Positions 24,755-33,921 of a DNA stretch of 64,000 nt are shown here, in pieces; within the stretch, counting starts at the first letter, position 1, and each line of letters begins with the position of its first letter. Origin of the DNA: Parasphingorhabdus sp. Lineage in GTDB: Bacteria; Pseudomonadota; Alphaproteobacteria; Sphingomonadales; Sphingomonadaceae. Location of the stretch: assembly GCA_030373505.1 (NCBI GenBank), contig JAUCYS010000010.1:89163-153162 (forward strand). Direction: 5' to 3'. Position numbers and translations under genes: made by a program. Under the pieces are notes generated by a model. It was given only the letters and a program-made list of their open reading frames with translations. It was not told the origin of the DNA and did not search any database.

Positions 24755-25724
24755 GGCCCACATCTACGCGATGAAACCAGGGCAATCCACCATATCCGGA
24801 ACATTACCGGATTCCGAGAAAAAACAGAGACTGGATGCGGCCCTGACCGAGGCGGTCGAAGGGCTGTCGCGTGAACGGGTAAAATCGCTGATTTCCGCGG
24901 GAAACCTGCAGCTTGACGGCGCAATATTCACCGATCCTGCTGCCAAGAAAATGGGCGGCAAGTCGTTCGAGCTGACGATTCCGGAGCCGGTGGACGGCCC
25001 TGCCCTGGCGCAGGACATCGCCCTGGATGTGGTTTTTGAAGACCCGCACCTGATCATCATCAACAAGCCGGCAGGTCTGGTGGTCCACCCGGCGGCCGGT
25101 CATGCCGACGGCACGCTGGTCAACGCCCTGCTGCACCATTGTCGGGGTCAGCTGTCCGGCATCGGCGGCGTCACCCGGCCCGGGATCGTCCACAGGATCG
25201 ACAAGGACACGTCGGGACTGATGGTAGCCGCCAAGACCGATGCCGCGCATCAGGGCCTCAGCGCGCTGTTCGCCAGGCATGATATCGAACGGCGCTATAT
25301 GGCGATCGTCAACGGCCGCCCCAACCCGGCGTCGGCGACGATCGAGGGCAGTATCGGGCGCAGCAACGTCAATCGCAAGAAAATGGCGGTGGTCGGCGAC
25401 GACCGGGGCAAGCTTGCGATGACCCATTATACGGTCAAGGAGATGCTCGACGGCGCGGCGCTGGTGGAATGCACGCTGGAAACCGGACGGACTCACCAGG
25501 TCAGGGTGCATATGGCCCATATCGGCCACAGCCTGATCGGCGATCCGCTCTATGGCACTCGTCGAAAATCATTACTTTCCCGGCGAAAAGATATTCAATT
25601 TGGACGGCAGGCGCTGCATGCTGCTAGTCTTGGATTTGTTCACCCCATAACGACCGAAAAATTGACGTTTTCTATCGATTTCCCGGACGATATGCAGGAA
25701 CTATTCATGAAGTTGCGGGTATAA
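24753..25724 (+). CDS. rluD: 23S rRNA pseudouridine synthase RluD
   Basis: 323 residues from ATG 24753, with AAGGAG five bases upstream. An N-terminal S4 RNA-binding domain (RLDAALTEAVEGLSRERVKSLISAGNLQLDG) is followed by the catalytic domain with the Asp in GIVHRIDKDTSGLMVAAK. LIIINKPAGLVVHPAAGH and ECTLETGRTHQVRVHMAHIGH are RluA-family blocks. RluD modifies helix 69 of 23S rRNA. The start overlaps head-to-head with the JAMM gene, so the two promoters must lie inside each other's coding sequence. Confidence 0.94.
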   Translation: MAHIYAMKPGQSTISGTLPDSEKKQRLDAALTEAVEGLSRERVKSLISAGNLQLDGAIFTDPAAKKMGGKSFELTIPEPVDGPALAQDIALDVVFEDPHLIIINKPAGLVVHPAAGHADGTLVNALLHHCRGQLSGIGGVTRPGIVHRIDKDTSGLMVAAKTDAAHQGLSALFARHDIERRYMAIVNGRPNPASATIEGSIGRSNVNRKKMAVVGDDRGKLAMTHYTVKEMLDGAALVECTLETGRTHQVRVHMAHIGHSLIGDPLYGTRRKSLLSRRKDIQFGRQALHAASLGFVHPITTEKLTFSIDFPDDMQELFMKLRV

Positions 25725-25799
25725 GGAATACACCTTATATAAGCTTTGACCAATGGGTGCTTAATGAGGCCCGGCGGCATAACATAAGAAGGAACGAAA

Positions 25800-26711
25800 A
25801 TGGCTAATGGTAGCAATGTTCCGGCAAAAATCCCTGCCTTAGGGGGGGACGCGAGCCTGAACCGGTATCTGTCGGAAGTTCGTAAATTTCCGCTTTTGAC
25901 TCCCGAACAAGAATATATGCTGGCGAAACGCTATTCTGAACACAAGGATCAGGAAGCCGCCGCCCAGCTCGTAACGTCGCATCTGCGACTCGTCGCCAAG
26001 ATCGCGATGGGCTTTCGCGGCTATGGCCTGCCGGTGTCCGACCTGATTTCCGAAGGCAATGTCGGCCTGATGCAGGGCGTGAAGAAATTTGAACCCGATC
26101 GGGGTTTCCGCCTCGCGACCTACGCGATGTGGTGGATTCGTGCCTCGATCCAGGAATATGTGCTGCGCAGCTGGAGCCTCGTCAAGATGGGGACGACCGC
26201 TGCCCAGAAGAAGCTGTTCTTCAACCTGCGCCGGATGAAGAATAATCTCGACGCGTTTGAAGACGGTGATCTGTCGCCGGAGGATGTTCAGAAAATCTCC
26301 ACCGATCTCGGTGTGGCCGAACATGAGGTGGTCAATATGAACCGCCGCATGTCGATGGGCGGCGATGCTTCGCTGAACGTCTCGCTGTCGTCGGACGACG
26401 GTGATGGTGGTCAGTGGCAGGACATATTGGAAGATGACGTGCCGCTGCACGACGAGGCCATTGCGGCATCGCAGGAAGCCGACTTCCGGCATGAAATGCT
26501 GTCGGAAGCCATGGGTTCGCTGAACGAGCGCGAGCAGCACATATTGGCTGAACGGCGCTTGTCCGAAGATCCGAAGACGCTGGAAGATCTGAGCAAGGTC
26601 TATGATGTCAGCCGCGAGCGCATCCGCCAGATCGAGGTTCGTGCCTTTGAAAAGCTGCAAAAAGCGATGCTGCGCATTGCCGGAGAAAAGCAGCTGCTTG
26701 CTGCGGGTTAA
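25800..26711 (+). CDS. rpoH: RNA polymerase sigma factor RpoH (sigma-32)
   Basis: 303 residues. Region 2 holds LVTSHLRLVAKIAMGFRGYGLPVSDLISEGNVGLMQGVKKFEPDRGFRLATYAMWWI with the core-binding and -10 parts. The RpoH box is near QKKLFFNLRRMK. Region 4 is PKTLEDLSKVYDVSRERIRQIEVRAFEKL. It drives heat-shock genes. A sigma-32-type promoter is seen before clpP at 29.8 kb. AAGAAGGAAC precedes the ATG. A strong terminator follows at 26824. Confidence 0.97.
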   Translation: MANGSNVPAKIPALGGDASLNRYLSEVRKFPLLTPEQEYMLAKRYSEHKDQEAAAQLVTSHLRLVAKIAMGFRGYGLPVSDLISEGNVGLMQGVKKFEPDRGFRLATYAMWWIRASIQEYVLRSWSLVKMGTTAAQKKLFFNLRRMKNNLDAFEDGDLSPEDVQKISTDLGVAEHEVVNMNRRMSMGGDASLNVSLSSDDGDGGQWQDILEDDVPLHDEAIAASQEADFRHEMLSEAMGSLNEREQHILAERRLSEDPKTLEDLSKVYDVSRERIRQIEVRAFEKLQKAMLRIAGEKQLLAAG

Positions 26712-26723
26712 TTCTAGACGCTG

Positions 26724-26811
26724 CCATTCCGGCGAACGCGGGAATCCAGTAAATAAAGCAGCCGCGAAGCGACTTTTTGATGAACTGGATCCCGGCCTTC
26801 GCTGGGATGAC
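26724..26811. repeat. inverted pair of a second dispersed repeat family
   Basis: Units at 26724-26749 (CCATTCCGGCG...GGAATCCAG) and 26785-26811 (CTGGATCCCGGCC...GGGATGAC) face each other across 35 bases. They resemble the common 'GTCATCCCAGCGAAGGCCGGGATCCAG' elements of many proteobacterial genomes. They sit between the rpoH stop and its terminator. Confidence 0.75.
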
Positions 26812-26823
26812 AAATAAACCAAG

Positions 26824-26858
26824 ACGCCCCGAAACAGGATTTGTTTTCGGGGCGTTTT
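26824..26858 (+). terminator. Rho-independent terminator of rpoH
   Basis: An 11-base perfect stem, ACGCCCCGAAA (26824-26834) with TTTCGGGGCGT (26845-26855), has a 10-base loop and ends in TTTT. It lies 110 bases after rpoH and just before mtgA. Confidence 0.93.
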
Positions 26859-26872
26859 GCATTTAGGCTGCG

Positions 26873-27541
26873 ATGATGCGGGCAATTAAATTTCTTCTGA
26901 AACTGGCGGTCTATTTTATTTTGATCACGGTCGCCTGGGTCGGACTCTATGCGATTGTGCCACCCCCCGTCACCGCCACGATGATGCTGGATGAGAACGG
27001 AATCACCAAGGACTGGGCCAGCTTCAGCGACATTTCGCCCAATATGGCGCGAGCGGTGATCGCGGCCGAGGACAGCAAATTCTGCAGCCACAATGGCTTC
27101 GACACCGAGGCGATCCAGAAAGCGATCGAACGCAATGCGCAGGGCGGACGGCTTCGGGGCGGCTCAACCATTTCCCAGCAGGTCGCGAAAAATGCTTTTC
27201 TCTGGCAAGGCGGGGGCTTCTTCCGCAAGGGCCTGGAGGCCTATTTTACGTTCCTGATCGAGACGATCTGGAGCAAGAAGCGGATCATGGAGGTCTATCT
27301 CAATATCGCCGAGACCGGCATCGGCACCTACGGCGTGCAGGCCGGCGCTCAGCGCTATTTCCGGAAGGACGCCAAGGACCTGACAGGGATCGAGGCGGCG
27401 CGTATTGCCGCTGCCCTGCCCTTGCCCAAGAAACGCGCCGTCAACGGCGCCAGCGGCTTTACCCGGCGCTATGGCAATACAATTGCGGCGCGGATCAATG
27501 TGGTGCGGAACGAGAAGCTGGACAGCTGTATCTATAAGTGA
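26873..27541 (+). CDS. mtgA: monofunctional biosynthetic peptidoglycan transglycosylase
   Basis: 222 residues. One N-terminal membrane helix (about 8-27) is followed by a GT51 domain: AVIAAEDSKFCSHNGFD with the catalytic Glu, GGSTISQQVAKNAFLW, KKRIMEVYLNIAETGIGTYGVQAGAQRYF, and the LTGIEAARIAAALPLP end. It polymerises lipid II into glycan chains without a transpeptidase domain. Length is normal for MtgA. Confidence 0.95.
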   Translation: MMRAIKFLLKLAVYFILITVAWVGLYAIVPPPVTATMMLDENGITKDWASFSDISPNMARAVIAAEDSKFCSHNGFDTEAIQKAIERNAQGGRLRGGSTISQQVAKNAFLWQGGGFFRKGLEAYFTFLIETIWSKKRIMEVYLNIAETGIGTYGVQAGAQRYFRKDAKDLTGIEAARIAAALPLPKKRAVNGASGFTRRYGNTIAARINVVRNEKLDSCIYK

Positions 27542-27658
27542 GTTTGTTCTGGCGCGGGCCGTTACCAATCACTGCCAGCGAACATCATGGTTTGAAATGC
27601 GCATGGCGGTACAGGCCGGTGCGAAACGGCCCTGACCCCGCATCGGGAGTCGAGGAGA

Positions 27659-27683
27659 TGGGCCCCGGCCTTCGCCGGGGCAC
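27659..27683. repeat. single repeat unit before clpX 3' end
   Basis: TGGGCCCCGGCC, TTCG, CCGGGGCACA forms a hairpin of about 8-9 bases with a TTCG tetraloop. It is similar to the family at 26724-26811. It lies between the mtgA stop and the clpX stop, which converge. Confidence 0.6.
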
Positions 27684-27690
27684 AGCAGCG

Positions 27691-28962
27691 CTAGGCCGCG
27701 TCTTCCTTCTTGGGCTTGCTGCTCTTTGCGATCACCTTGACCGGCTCCTTGGTGCCGGCGACGACATCCTTGTCGATCACGATCTCGTCCACGCCTTCGA
27801 AATCGGGCAGGTCGAACATCGTGTCGAGCAGGATATTCTCGACGATGGAGCGCAGGCCGCGGGCACCGGTCTTGCGTTCGATCGCCTTCTTGGCGACCGC
27901 GACCAGCGCGTCATCGGTGAAGGTCAATCCGACATCTTCCAGCTCGAAGAGCTTGCGATATTGTTTGACAAGCGCGTTTTTCGGTTCCTGTAAAATCGTC
28001 ACCAGCGCGTCGATATCAAGATCTTCCAGCGTTGCGATCACCGGCAGACGACCGACAAATTCCGGGATCAGGCCGAATTTCAGCAGATCCTCTGGTTCGC
28101 CCTGGGCGAGGAGCTCGCCAACCCGGCGTTCTTCCGGCGCAGCGACATGGGCGCCGAAGCCGATTGACTTGCCTTCGAGACGGTCGCCGATAATCTTTTC
28201 CAGACCGGCAAAGGCACCCCCGCAGATGAACAGGATATTGGTCGTGTCGACCTGCAGAAATTCCTGCTGCGGATGCTTGCGGCCGCCCTGTGGCGGAACG
28301 CTGGCGGTGGTGCCCTCCATAAGCTTCAGCAAGGCCTGCTGAACGCCTTCGCCCGACACGTCGCGGGTGATGGAGGGATTTTCCGCCTTGCGGCTGATCT
28401 TGTCGATTTCGTCGATATAAACAATCCCGCGCTGGGCCTTCTCGACATTATAATCGGAAGACTGGAGCAATTTCAGGATGATATTCTCGACATCCTCGCC
28501 GACATAGCCGGCTTCGGTCAATGTAGTGGCGTCGGCCATAGTGAACGGCACGTCGAAGGTCTTTGCCAGCGTCTGCGCGAGCAGCGTCTTGCCGCAGCCG
28601 GTCGGACCAACCAGCAGGATGTTCGATTTGGCAAGCTCGATATCACCGGATTTGGAGGCATGATTGAGTCGCTTGTAGTGATTGTGCACGGCCACCGACA
28701 GCACGCGCTTCGCCCGCTTCTGTCCGATCACATAATCGTTCAGTACATCGCAGATTTCCTGCGGCGTCGGCACCTCGCCATCCTTGCGGCCGGTTGCCGC
28801 GCCCTTGGTTTCCTCGCGAATGATGTCGTTGCACAGTTCCACGCATTCATCGCAGATGAACACCGTGGGTCCTGCGATCAACTTGCGGACTTCATGTTGG
28901 GATTTTCCGCAGAAGGAGCAATAAAGCGTGCTCTTCGAATCAGATCCCGTCAATTTCGTCAT
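27691..28962 (-). CDS. clpX: ATP-dependent Clp protease ATP-binding subunit ClpX
   Basis: 423 residues. The N-terminal zinc domain uses CSFCGKSQ and CDECVELC. The AAA+ domain has [17 protein letters not shown] (Walker A), [11 protein letters not shown] (Walker B), and the pore loop around [29 protein letters not shown] and [17 protein letters not shown] complete the unfoldase. It feeds substrates into ClpP, which lies upstream on the same strand with 138 bases between. That gap holds a short perfect palindrome at 29046-29061. Confidence 0.98.
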   Translation of the reverse strand: MTKLTGSDSKSTLYCSFCGKSQHEVRKLIAGPTVFICDECVELCNDIIREETKGAATGRKDGEVPTPQEICDVLNDYVIGQKRAKRVLSVAVHNHYKRLNHASKSGDIELAKSNILLVGPTGCGKTLLAQTLAKTFDVPFTMADATTLTEAGYVGEDVENIILKLLQSSDYNVEKAQRGIVYIDEIDKISRKAENPSITRDVSGEGVQQALLKLMEGTTASVPPQGGRKHPQQEFLQVDTTNILFICGGAFAGLEKIIGDRLEGKSIGFGAHVAAPEERRVGELLAQGEPEDLLKFGLIPEFVGRLPVIATLEDLDIDALVTILQEPKNALVKQYRKLFELEDVGLTFTDDALVAVAKKAIERKTGARGLRSIVENILLDTMFDLPDFEGVDEIVIDKDVVAGTKEPVKVIAKSSKPKKEDAA

Positions 28963-29100
28963 AAAAGGTCCTTTAAACCGGCTGATAATGTAATCTAACC
29001 GTCAAATTCCAAATTGCCACCGCTTTTTTCGCGGCCTTTCGCCCTGATAGACAAGTCTATCAAATATGGCTTAAATTTCATTTAGGGCAGCGGTAACGGC

Positions 29101-29724
29101 TTATTTAGGGTCTTCCGTCGGCACCGGGCGCTTGTCATATACCTCGTCCACGATGCCAAAGGCTTTGGCCTCGTCAGCCGCCAGGAAGGTGTCGCGATCC
29201 ATCGCCTTTTCGATATCTGCCACCGATTTGCCCGTATATTTGGCATAGAGTTCGTTCATGCTGGCACGGATACGCAGAATTTCCTTGGCCTGAATCTCGA
29301 TATCGGAGGCCATGCCCTGCGCGCCGCCTGACGGCTGGTGCACCATGATCCGGGCGTTGGTCGTTGCCATCCGCATGCCCGGTTCACCGGCTGCGAGCAG
29401 GAAACTGCCCATCGAGGCCGCCTGGCCGACACAGACCGTGCCGACGCGGGGACGGATATATTGCATCGTATCGTGGATCGCCATGCCGGCGGTCACGACA
29501 CCGCCTGGCGAGTTGATATAGAGATAGATGTCTTTCTTCGGATTTTCCGATTCCAGAAAAAGCAATTGTGCCGTGATGATCGACGCCATTCCGTCTTCGA
29601 TCGCACCGGTGACGAAGACAATCCGCTCGCGGAGCAGCCGCGAAAAAATGTCGAAACTGCGTTCGCCACGGTTGGATTGTTCGACAACCATGGGGACTAG
29701 AGCGTCTGTGATCGGATCATGCAT
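29101..29724 (-). CDS. clpP: ATP-dependent Clp protease proteolytic subunit ClpP (canonical copy)
   Basis: 207 residues. The catalytic triad is complete: Ser in [14 protein letters not shown], His in [13 protein letters not shown], and Asp in [29 protein letters not shown] contacts ([22 protein letters not shown]) are normal. It forms the tetradecamer chambers used by ClpX. A sigma-32-like promoter lies 55-83 bases upstream of its ATG. Order tig-clpP-clpX is kept, but an inverted second clpP lies between tig and this gene. Confidence 0.97.
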   Translation of the reverse strand: MHDPITDALVPMVVEQSNRGERSFDIFSRLLRERIVFVTGAIEDGMASIITAQLLFLESENPKKDIYLYINSPGGVVTAGMAIHDTMQYIRPRVGTVCVGQAASMGSFLLAAGEPGMRMATTNARIMVHQPSGGAQGMASDIEIQAKEILRIRASMNELYAKYTGKSVADIEKAMDRDTFLAADEAKAFGIVDEVYDKRPVPTEDPK

Positions 29725-29778
29725 GTTGTAAGTCGTCCTGTTTTTAGCTTTTTTGGGCCTGTCTTCAGCTTCGGCACT

Positions 29779-29807
29779 ACATCGGGATTATCGCAGAATT
29801 GTTCAAG
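29779..29807 (-). promoter_or_regulatory. sigma-32-type promoter of clpP
   Basis: On the minus strand CTTGAAC (29807-29801) is separated by 14 bases from CCCGATGT (29786-29779). This fits the heat-shock consensus CTTGAAA-N13/14-CCCCATNT with two mismatches. It lies 55 bases upstream of the clpP ATG, and rpoH is 3 kb away. Confidence 0.65.
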
Positions 29808-29967
29808 GCCTTTAACGATGTTGGGCGAGAATGATTGCCGTCAGAAAAAATGGCGCGCCGGCATGACGATCATTGCGCAGCATCCCGGCTATCCCTACAT
29901 GTTCTTCAAGGCAATGCTGATCGTTCCGTGATCGGTGCTACTCAAAATTCCACTAGCGGAGTCCAGA

Positions 29968-30588
29968 ATGATAAACACAAACAGTCCAATCACTCCCACT
30001 TATAATGACGAGGACGAAGACGAGAACAAGTCCGGCGGCCTGCCCGGTGCCATGATGACGAAATTTCTGGAAGCGCGCACGATCATGATATTCGGCGGCA
30101 TTGACCAGAAGCTCGCCGAACGTGTCTCGACCCAGCTTCTCTATCTCGATCATGTCAACCATGACCCCATCCGCATTTTTCTGAATTCTCCCGGCGGCCA
30201 TGTGGAATCGGGCGATACGATTCACGATCTGGTTCGCTATATCAGTTCGCCGGTCGCGATGATCGGCACGGGCTGGGTCGCGAGCGCCGGCACGCATATT
30301 TTCCTGGGCGTTCCGAAGGAGCGGCGCTTCTGCCTGCCCAACACGAGATTCCTGATTCACCAGCCATCCGGCGGCGCCGGCGGCAAGGCATCGGACATCG
30401 CCATTCAGGCGCAGGAGATCGTGAAGATGCGCGAACGACTGGCCCAGATTATCGCGGATGAAACCGGACAGGATGTCGAGCGGGTCCGCAAGGATATCGA
30501 TCGCGATTACTGGATGAGCACGGAAGAAGCCAAGGCCTATGGCATTCTGGGTACGGTGATCAATCAGGCGAGCGAAGTCACCATCTGA
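29968..30588 (+). CDS. second ClpP-like serine protease subunit
   Basis: 206 residues from ATG 29968, with GCGGAG upstream. It begins with an acidic Asn/Asp/Glu-rich stretch (NDEDEDENKSGG) not seen in the canonical copy. The triad is intact: Ser in GTGWVASAGTHIFLG, His in FLIHQPSGGAGG, and Asp in DIDRDYWMSTEEAKAYGI. It is clearly diverged from clpP at 29.1 kb and faces away from it, with 243 bases between starts. It could form its own ring or a mixed ClpP1/ClpP2 complex with the first copy. Confidence 0.9.
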   Translation: MINTNSPITPTYNDEDEDENKSGGLPGAMMTKFLEARTIMIFGGIDQKLAERVSTQLLYLDHVNHDPIRIFLNSPGGHVESGDTIHDLVRYISSPVAMIGTGWVASAGTHIFLGVPKERRFCLPNTRFLIHQPSGGAGGKASDIAIQAQEIVKMRERLAQIIADETGQDVERVRKDIDRDYWMSTEEAKAYGILGTVINQASEVTI

Positions 30589-30594
30589 TAATTG

Positions 30595-30624
30595 CCGCCG
30601 GGCAGCTGCAAAGCTGCCCGGCGG
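30595..30624. terminator. bidirectional terminator between second clpP and tig
   Basis: A perfect 12-base stem, CCGCCGGGCAGC (30595-30606) with GCTGCCCGGCGG (30613-30624), has a 6-base loop. It lies between two converging genes. The T-tracts are imperfect (ATTCAATCTATTT on the plus side). Confidence 0.75.
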
Positions 30625-30634
30625 ATCATTCAAT

Positions 30635-32200
30635 CTATTTCTTGGCCGGCGCCTTCTTGGCAGCCGGCTTTTTTGCAGGTGCCTTGTCCGCAGCCTTTTT
30701 GGCTGGCGCCTTTTCAGCGGCGTCCTTTGCCGGTGCTTTCTTGGCCGGAGCCTTCTTGGCCGGAGCCTTTTCTTCCTTGGCGTCGTCCGAAGCCTTCTTG
30801 GCAGCCGGTTTCTTGGCAGCGGCTTTCTTTGCCGGCGCCTTTTTCTTGGCCGCTGGCTTTGTTTCCGCTTCGTCTTCCGCCTCGATTGCGGCTTCCAGCT
30901 CTTCGCGGGTTACCTTGCGATCGGTGACTTCGGCCTTGTCGAACAGGAAGTCGACGACCTTGTCTTCATACATCGGGGCGCGAAGCTGGGCTGCAGCCAT
31001 CTGATCCTGCTGGATATACTGGATGAACCGGTCACGGTCTTCCGGACGATATTGCTGGGCAGCCTGCTGCATCAGCATCGACATTTCCTGCTGGCTGACT
31101 TCCACGCCATTGGCCTGGCCGATTTCCGAGAGCAGCAATCCGAGACGGACGCGACGCACCGCAATATCCCGATATTCTTCCTTCTCGTCTTCCATTTCCT
31201 TGCGGGCGGCTTCGGCATCCTCTTCCTGTGCCGCTTCCTGCTCGAGCTGCTGCCAGATCTGGCTGAATTCGGCTTCGACCATGCTTGGCGGTACGTCGAA
31301 ATCATGGCTGGCGGCCAGCTGGTCGAGCAGCTTGCGCTTCATGTGGGTGCGGGTCAGGCCGTTCAGTTCCTGCTCGATCTGTCCCTTGAGCAGCTCGGTG
31401 AGCTGGTCGATGCCTTCGAGGCCCATGGATTTCGCCATTTCGTCGTCGGCCTTGGCTTCCTTGGGCTTCTGCACTTCGCCGATCACAACATCAAACGTGG
31501 CGTCCTTGCCCTTCAGATCCTCGACATTATAGTCATCGGGGAAGGTCACCTTGACGAGCACTTCGTCATTGGCTTTCTTGCCGATCAGCTGGTCTTCGAA
31601 ACCCGGGATCAAGCGGCCCGAGCCGAGTTCGATCGCCATGCCTTCGCCCTTGCCGCCCTCAAACGGCACGCCGTCGATCTTGCCTTCAAAATCGATCAGC
31701 ACCTGGTCGCCGGTCTGGGCCTTGTAGGATTTGGCAGCGGTTTCAAACTGCTTCTGGCTTTCCGCGAATTTCTGCAGAGCCTCGTCAACGGTCTTCTTGT
31801 CCGCCTCGACCTGCAGCCGTTCCAGCTTCAGGCCTTCAACGTCAGGGGTTGGCACTTCGGGCAGAACTTCCAGTTCCAGCTTGACCAGCGCATCCTTGCC
31901 GGGCTCGTAGCCGTCCTCCAGATTGACGCTGGGCTGCATCGCCGGACGGAGCTTGTTGTCCGTCATGGTCTTTTCGATGCTTTCCTGAACCGTGCTGTTC
32001 AGCGCGTCCTGCATCAGGGCGTCATTGTGCATCTTGCGCACCAGATTGGCAGGGACCTTGCCCTTGCGGAAACCGGGCATGTTCACCTGAGGTGCCATTT
32101 TCTTGACCTCGGCTTCGACCCGCGATTCGATATCCTTGGCGGTTATCTTGATTTCATAGGCCCGTTTCAGGCCTTCGTTCAGCGTTTCAACAATCTGCAT
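30635..32200 (-). CDS. tig: trigger factor with a histone-H1-like Lys/Ala/Pro tail
   Basis: 521 residues. The ribosome-binding tail is FRKGKVPANLV in the N-domain. The FKBP-type PPIase domain is about 150-250 (GDQVLIDFEGKIDGVPFEGGKGEG, LIPGFEDQLIGKK). The C-terminal chaperone arms run to about 440. Residues 446-521 are an added low-complexity tail of repeated APAKKA / KKPAAKK units, net very basic. Ordinary trigger factors end near 430-450. The tail could bind rRNA or DNA. tRNA-Leu and gatB lie upstream. Confidence 0.96.
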   Translation of the reverse strand: MQIVETLNEGLKRAYEIKITAKDIESRVEAEVKKMAPQVNMPGFRKGKVPANLVRKMHNDALMQDALNSTVQESIEKTMTDNKLRPAMQPSVNLEDGYEPGKDALVKLELEVLPEVPTPDVEGLKLERLQVEADKKTVDEALQKFAESQKQFETAAKSYKAQTGDQVLIDFEGKIDGVPFEGGKGEGMAIELGSGRLIPGFEDQLIGKKANDEVLVKVTFPDDYNVEDLKGKDATFDVVIGEVQKPKEAKADDEMAKSMGLEGIDQLTELLKGQIEQELNGLTRTHMKRKLLDQLAASHDFDVPPSMVEAEFSQIWQQLEQEAAQEEDAEAARKEMEDEKEEYRDIAVRRVRLGLLLSEIGQANGVEVSQQEMSMLMQQAAQQYRPEDRDRFIQYIQQDQMAAAQLRAPMYEDKVVDFLFDKAEVTDRKVTREELEAAIEAEDEAETKPAAKKKAPAKKAAAKKPAAKKASDDAKEEKAPAKKAPAKKAPAKDAAEKAPAKKAADKAPAKKPAAKKAPAKK

Positions 32201-32256
32201 GACTATCCTTTGGTGCCTTCATATTCAGTGTTTTTCGGTAGATATTGCGACTAACT

Positions 32257-32341
32257 TGGTGCGGGCGAAGGGACTCGAACCCCCACACCCGAAGATACCA
32301 GAACCTAAATCTGGCGCGTCTACCAATTCCGCCACGCCCGC
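32257..32341 (-). tRNA. tRNA-Leu (anticodon UAG)
   Basis: Minus strand, 85 bases including an encoded CCA. The acceptor is GCGGGCG / CGCCCGCA-CCA. The D arm has TGGCGGAATTGGTAGACGCG, typical of class II Leu tRNA. The anticodon stem CCAGA/TCTGG encloses loop TTTAGGT, giving anticodon TAG. A variable arm (TATCTTCGGGTG) and GGTTCGAGTCC T arm follow. It reads CUA (and CUG by wobble). Confidence 0.96.
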
Positions 32342-32431
32342 CCAGCTAAGCCGTCAAAATTCTATCGAAGTACGATTGACCCGCGCGCCTAGCGTAAAGG
32401 CGCGTGGAGGGCAAGTGGGCTTTGCGAGTGA

Positions 32432-33919
32432 TTAGCCGAGTATCTTCTTCAACAGCTCGTTCACCACCTGCGGATTGGCCTTGCCCTGCATCGCTTTCAT
32501 CGTCTGGCCGACGAAGAAGCCGAACAGCTTGTCCTTGCCGTCGCGATACTGTGCGACCTTGTCCTCGTTGGCGGCCATGACCTCGGCGATGACCTTTTCG
32601 ATCGCGCCAGTGTCCGATTCCTGTACGAGGCCCTGTTCCTCGACAATCTTCTTCGCGCCATCGCCGGTTTCGAGCATGATCTCAAACACCTGCTTGGCGA
32701 TTTTGCCGGAAATCGTGCCGTCGGCGACCAGGCCGAGCAGTTCGGCTGCCTGCGCCGGGGAGACCGGGCTGTTCTCGATGCCGACGCCAAGCCGGTTGAG
32801 CGCGCCGAACAGTTCGGAGGTCACCCAGTTGGCGGCGCTGCTGGCGATCTTTTCCGGCTCGTCGCTGGTGTCGAGCAACTGCTCGAACCACAGCGCCGTT
32901 TCATGCTCGGCGGTCAGAACCGCCGCATTATAGGCGCTGAGGCCCAGCACATTCTTGTAGCGGGCGCGTTTCTCGTCCGGCAGTTCCGGCAGGCTGGCCT
33001 TGCAGTCGAAGATGAAATCATCTTCCAGTTCCAGCGGCAGCAAATCGGGATCGGGGAAATAGCGATAGTCGTGCGCATCTTCCTTGGAGCGCATCGAGCG
33101 GGTCTCGTTGCGGTCGGGGTCGAACAGGCGGGTTTCCTGGACGACGGTGCCGCCATCCTCGATCAGGTCGACCTGACGCTGCGCCTCATATTCGATCACC
33201 GCCTGGATGAAGCGCATCGAATTGACATTCTTGGTCTCGGTGCGGGTGCCGAGCTCGCCGCCGGGCTTGCGGACGCTGACATTGACGTCGGCGCGCATCG
33301 AGCCCTGTTCCATATTGCCATCGCAGGAACCGACATAGCGCAGGATGGAGCGCAGCTTGCGGACATAGGCAGCCGCCTCCTTGGGCGAGGTCATGTCAGG
33401 CTTGGAGACGATCTCCATCAAGGCGACGCCGCAGCGGTTGAGATCGACATAGGACATGGTCGGATGCTGGTCGTGCATCAGCTTGCCGGCATCCTGCTCG
33501 ATATGGATGCGCTCGACGCCGATCGCCTTGCCATGGGCATCGGGATCTTTTTCATCGAGCGAGATCTGGATCACGCCCTCGCCCACGATCGGATGGTAGA
33601 GCTGAGAAATCTGGTAGCCCTGCGGCAGATCGGCGTAGAAATAATTTTTGCGGTCGAAGCGCGAATATTTGTTGATCTGGGCGTTGATCGCGAGACCGGT
33701 GCGAACCGCCTGGCGGACGCATTCGGCGTTCAGCGTCGGCAGCATGCCGGGCATGGCGGCATCGACCAGGCTGACCTGGGTATTCGGTTCCGCGCCAAAT
33801 TCGGTCGAGGCGCCGGAAAAGAGCTTCGACTTGGAGGTGATCTGGGCGTGGACCTCGAGGCCGATCACGACCTCCCATTCGCCGGTTCCGCCCTGGATTC
33901 TATAGGTTGATTCAGTCAT
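32432..33919 (-). CDS. gatB: Asp/Glu-tRNA amidotransferase subunit B
   Basis: 495 residues from ATG 33919 (MTESTYRIQ); an ATG four codons earlier is possible but overlaps gat[15 protein letters not shown] is the family N-terminus, [14 protein letters not shown] and [17 protein letters not shown] are in the kinase-like cradle, and the C-terminal YqeY-like tail binds tRNA. GatB activates Glu-tRNAGln or Asp-tRNAAsn; GatA supplies ammonia. Last gene of gatC-gatA-gatB. Confidence 0.97.
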   Translation of the reverse strand: MTESTYRIQGGTGEWEVVIGLEVHAQITSKSKLFSGASTEFGAEPNTQVSLVDAAMPGMLPTLNAECVRQAVRTGLAINAQINKYSRFDRKNYFYADLPQGYQISQLYHPIVGEGVIQISLDEKDPDAHGKAIGVERIHIEQDAGKLMHDQHPTMSYVDLNRCGVALMEIVSKPDMTSPKEAAAYVRKLRSILRYVGSCDGNMEQGSMRADVNVSVRKPGGELGTRTETKNVNSMRFIQAVIEYEAQRQVDLIEDGGTVVQETRLFDPDRNETRSMRSKEDAHDYRYFPDPDLLPLELEDDFIFDCKASLPELPDEKRARYKNVLGLSAYNAAVLTAEHETALWFEQLLDTSDEPEKIASSAANWVTSELFGALNRLGVGIENSPVSPAQAAELLGLVADGTISGKIAKQVFEIMLETGDGAKKIVEEQGLVQESDTGAIEKVIAEVMAANEDKVAQYRDGKDKLFGFFVGQTMKAMQGKANPQVVNELLKKILG

Positions 33920-33921
33920 TT

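Noticed and set aside
26724..26811. Insertion sequence remnant after rpoH
   Set aside because: Only two short inverted units with 35 bases between and no transposase fragment; better seen as a dispersed palindromic repeat.
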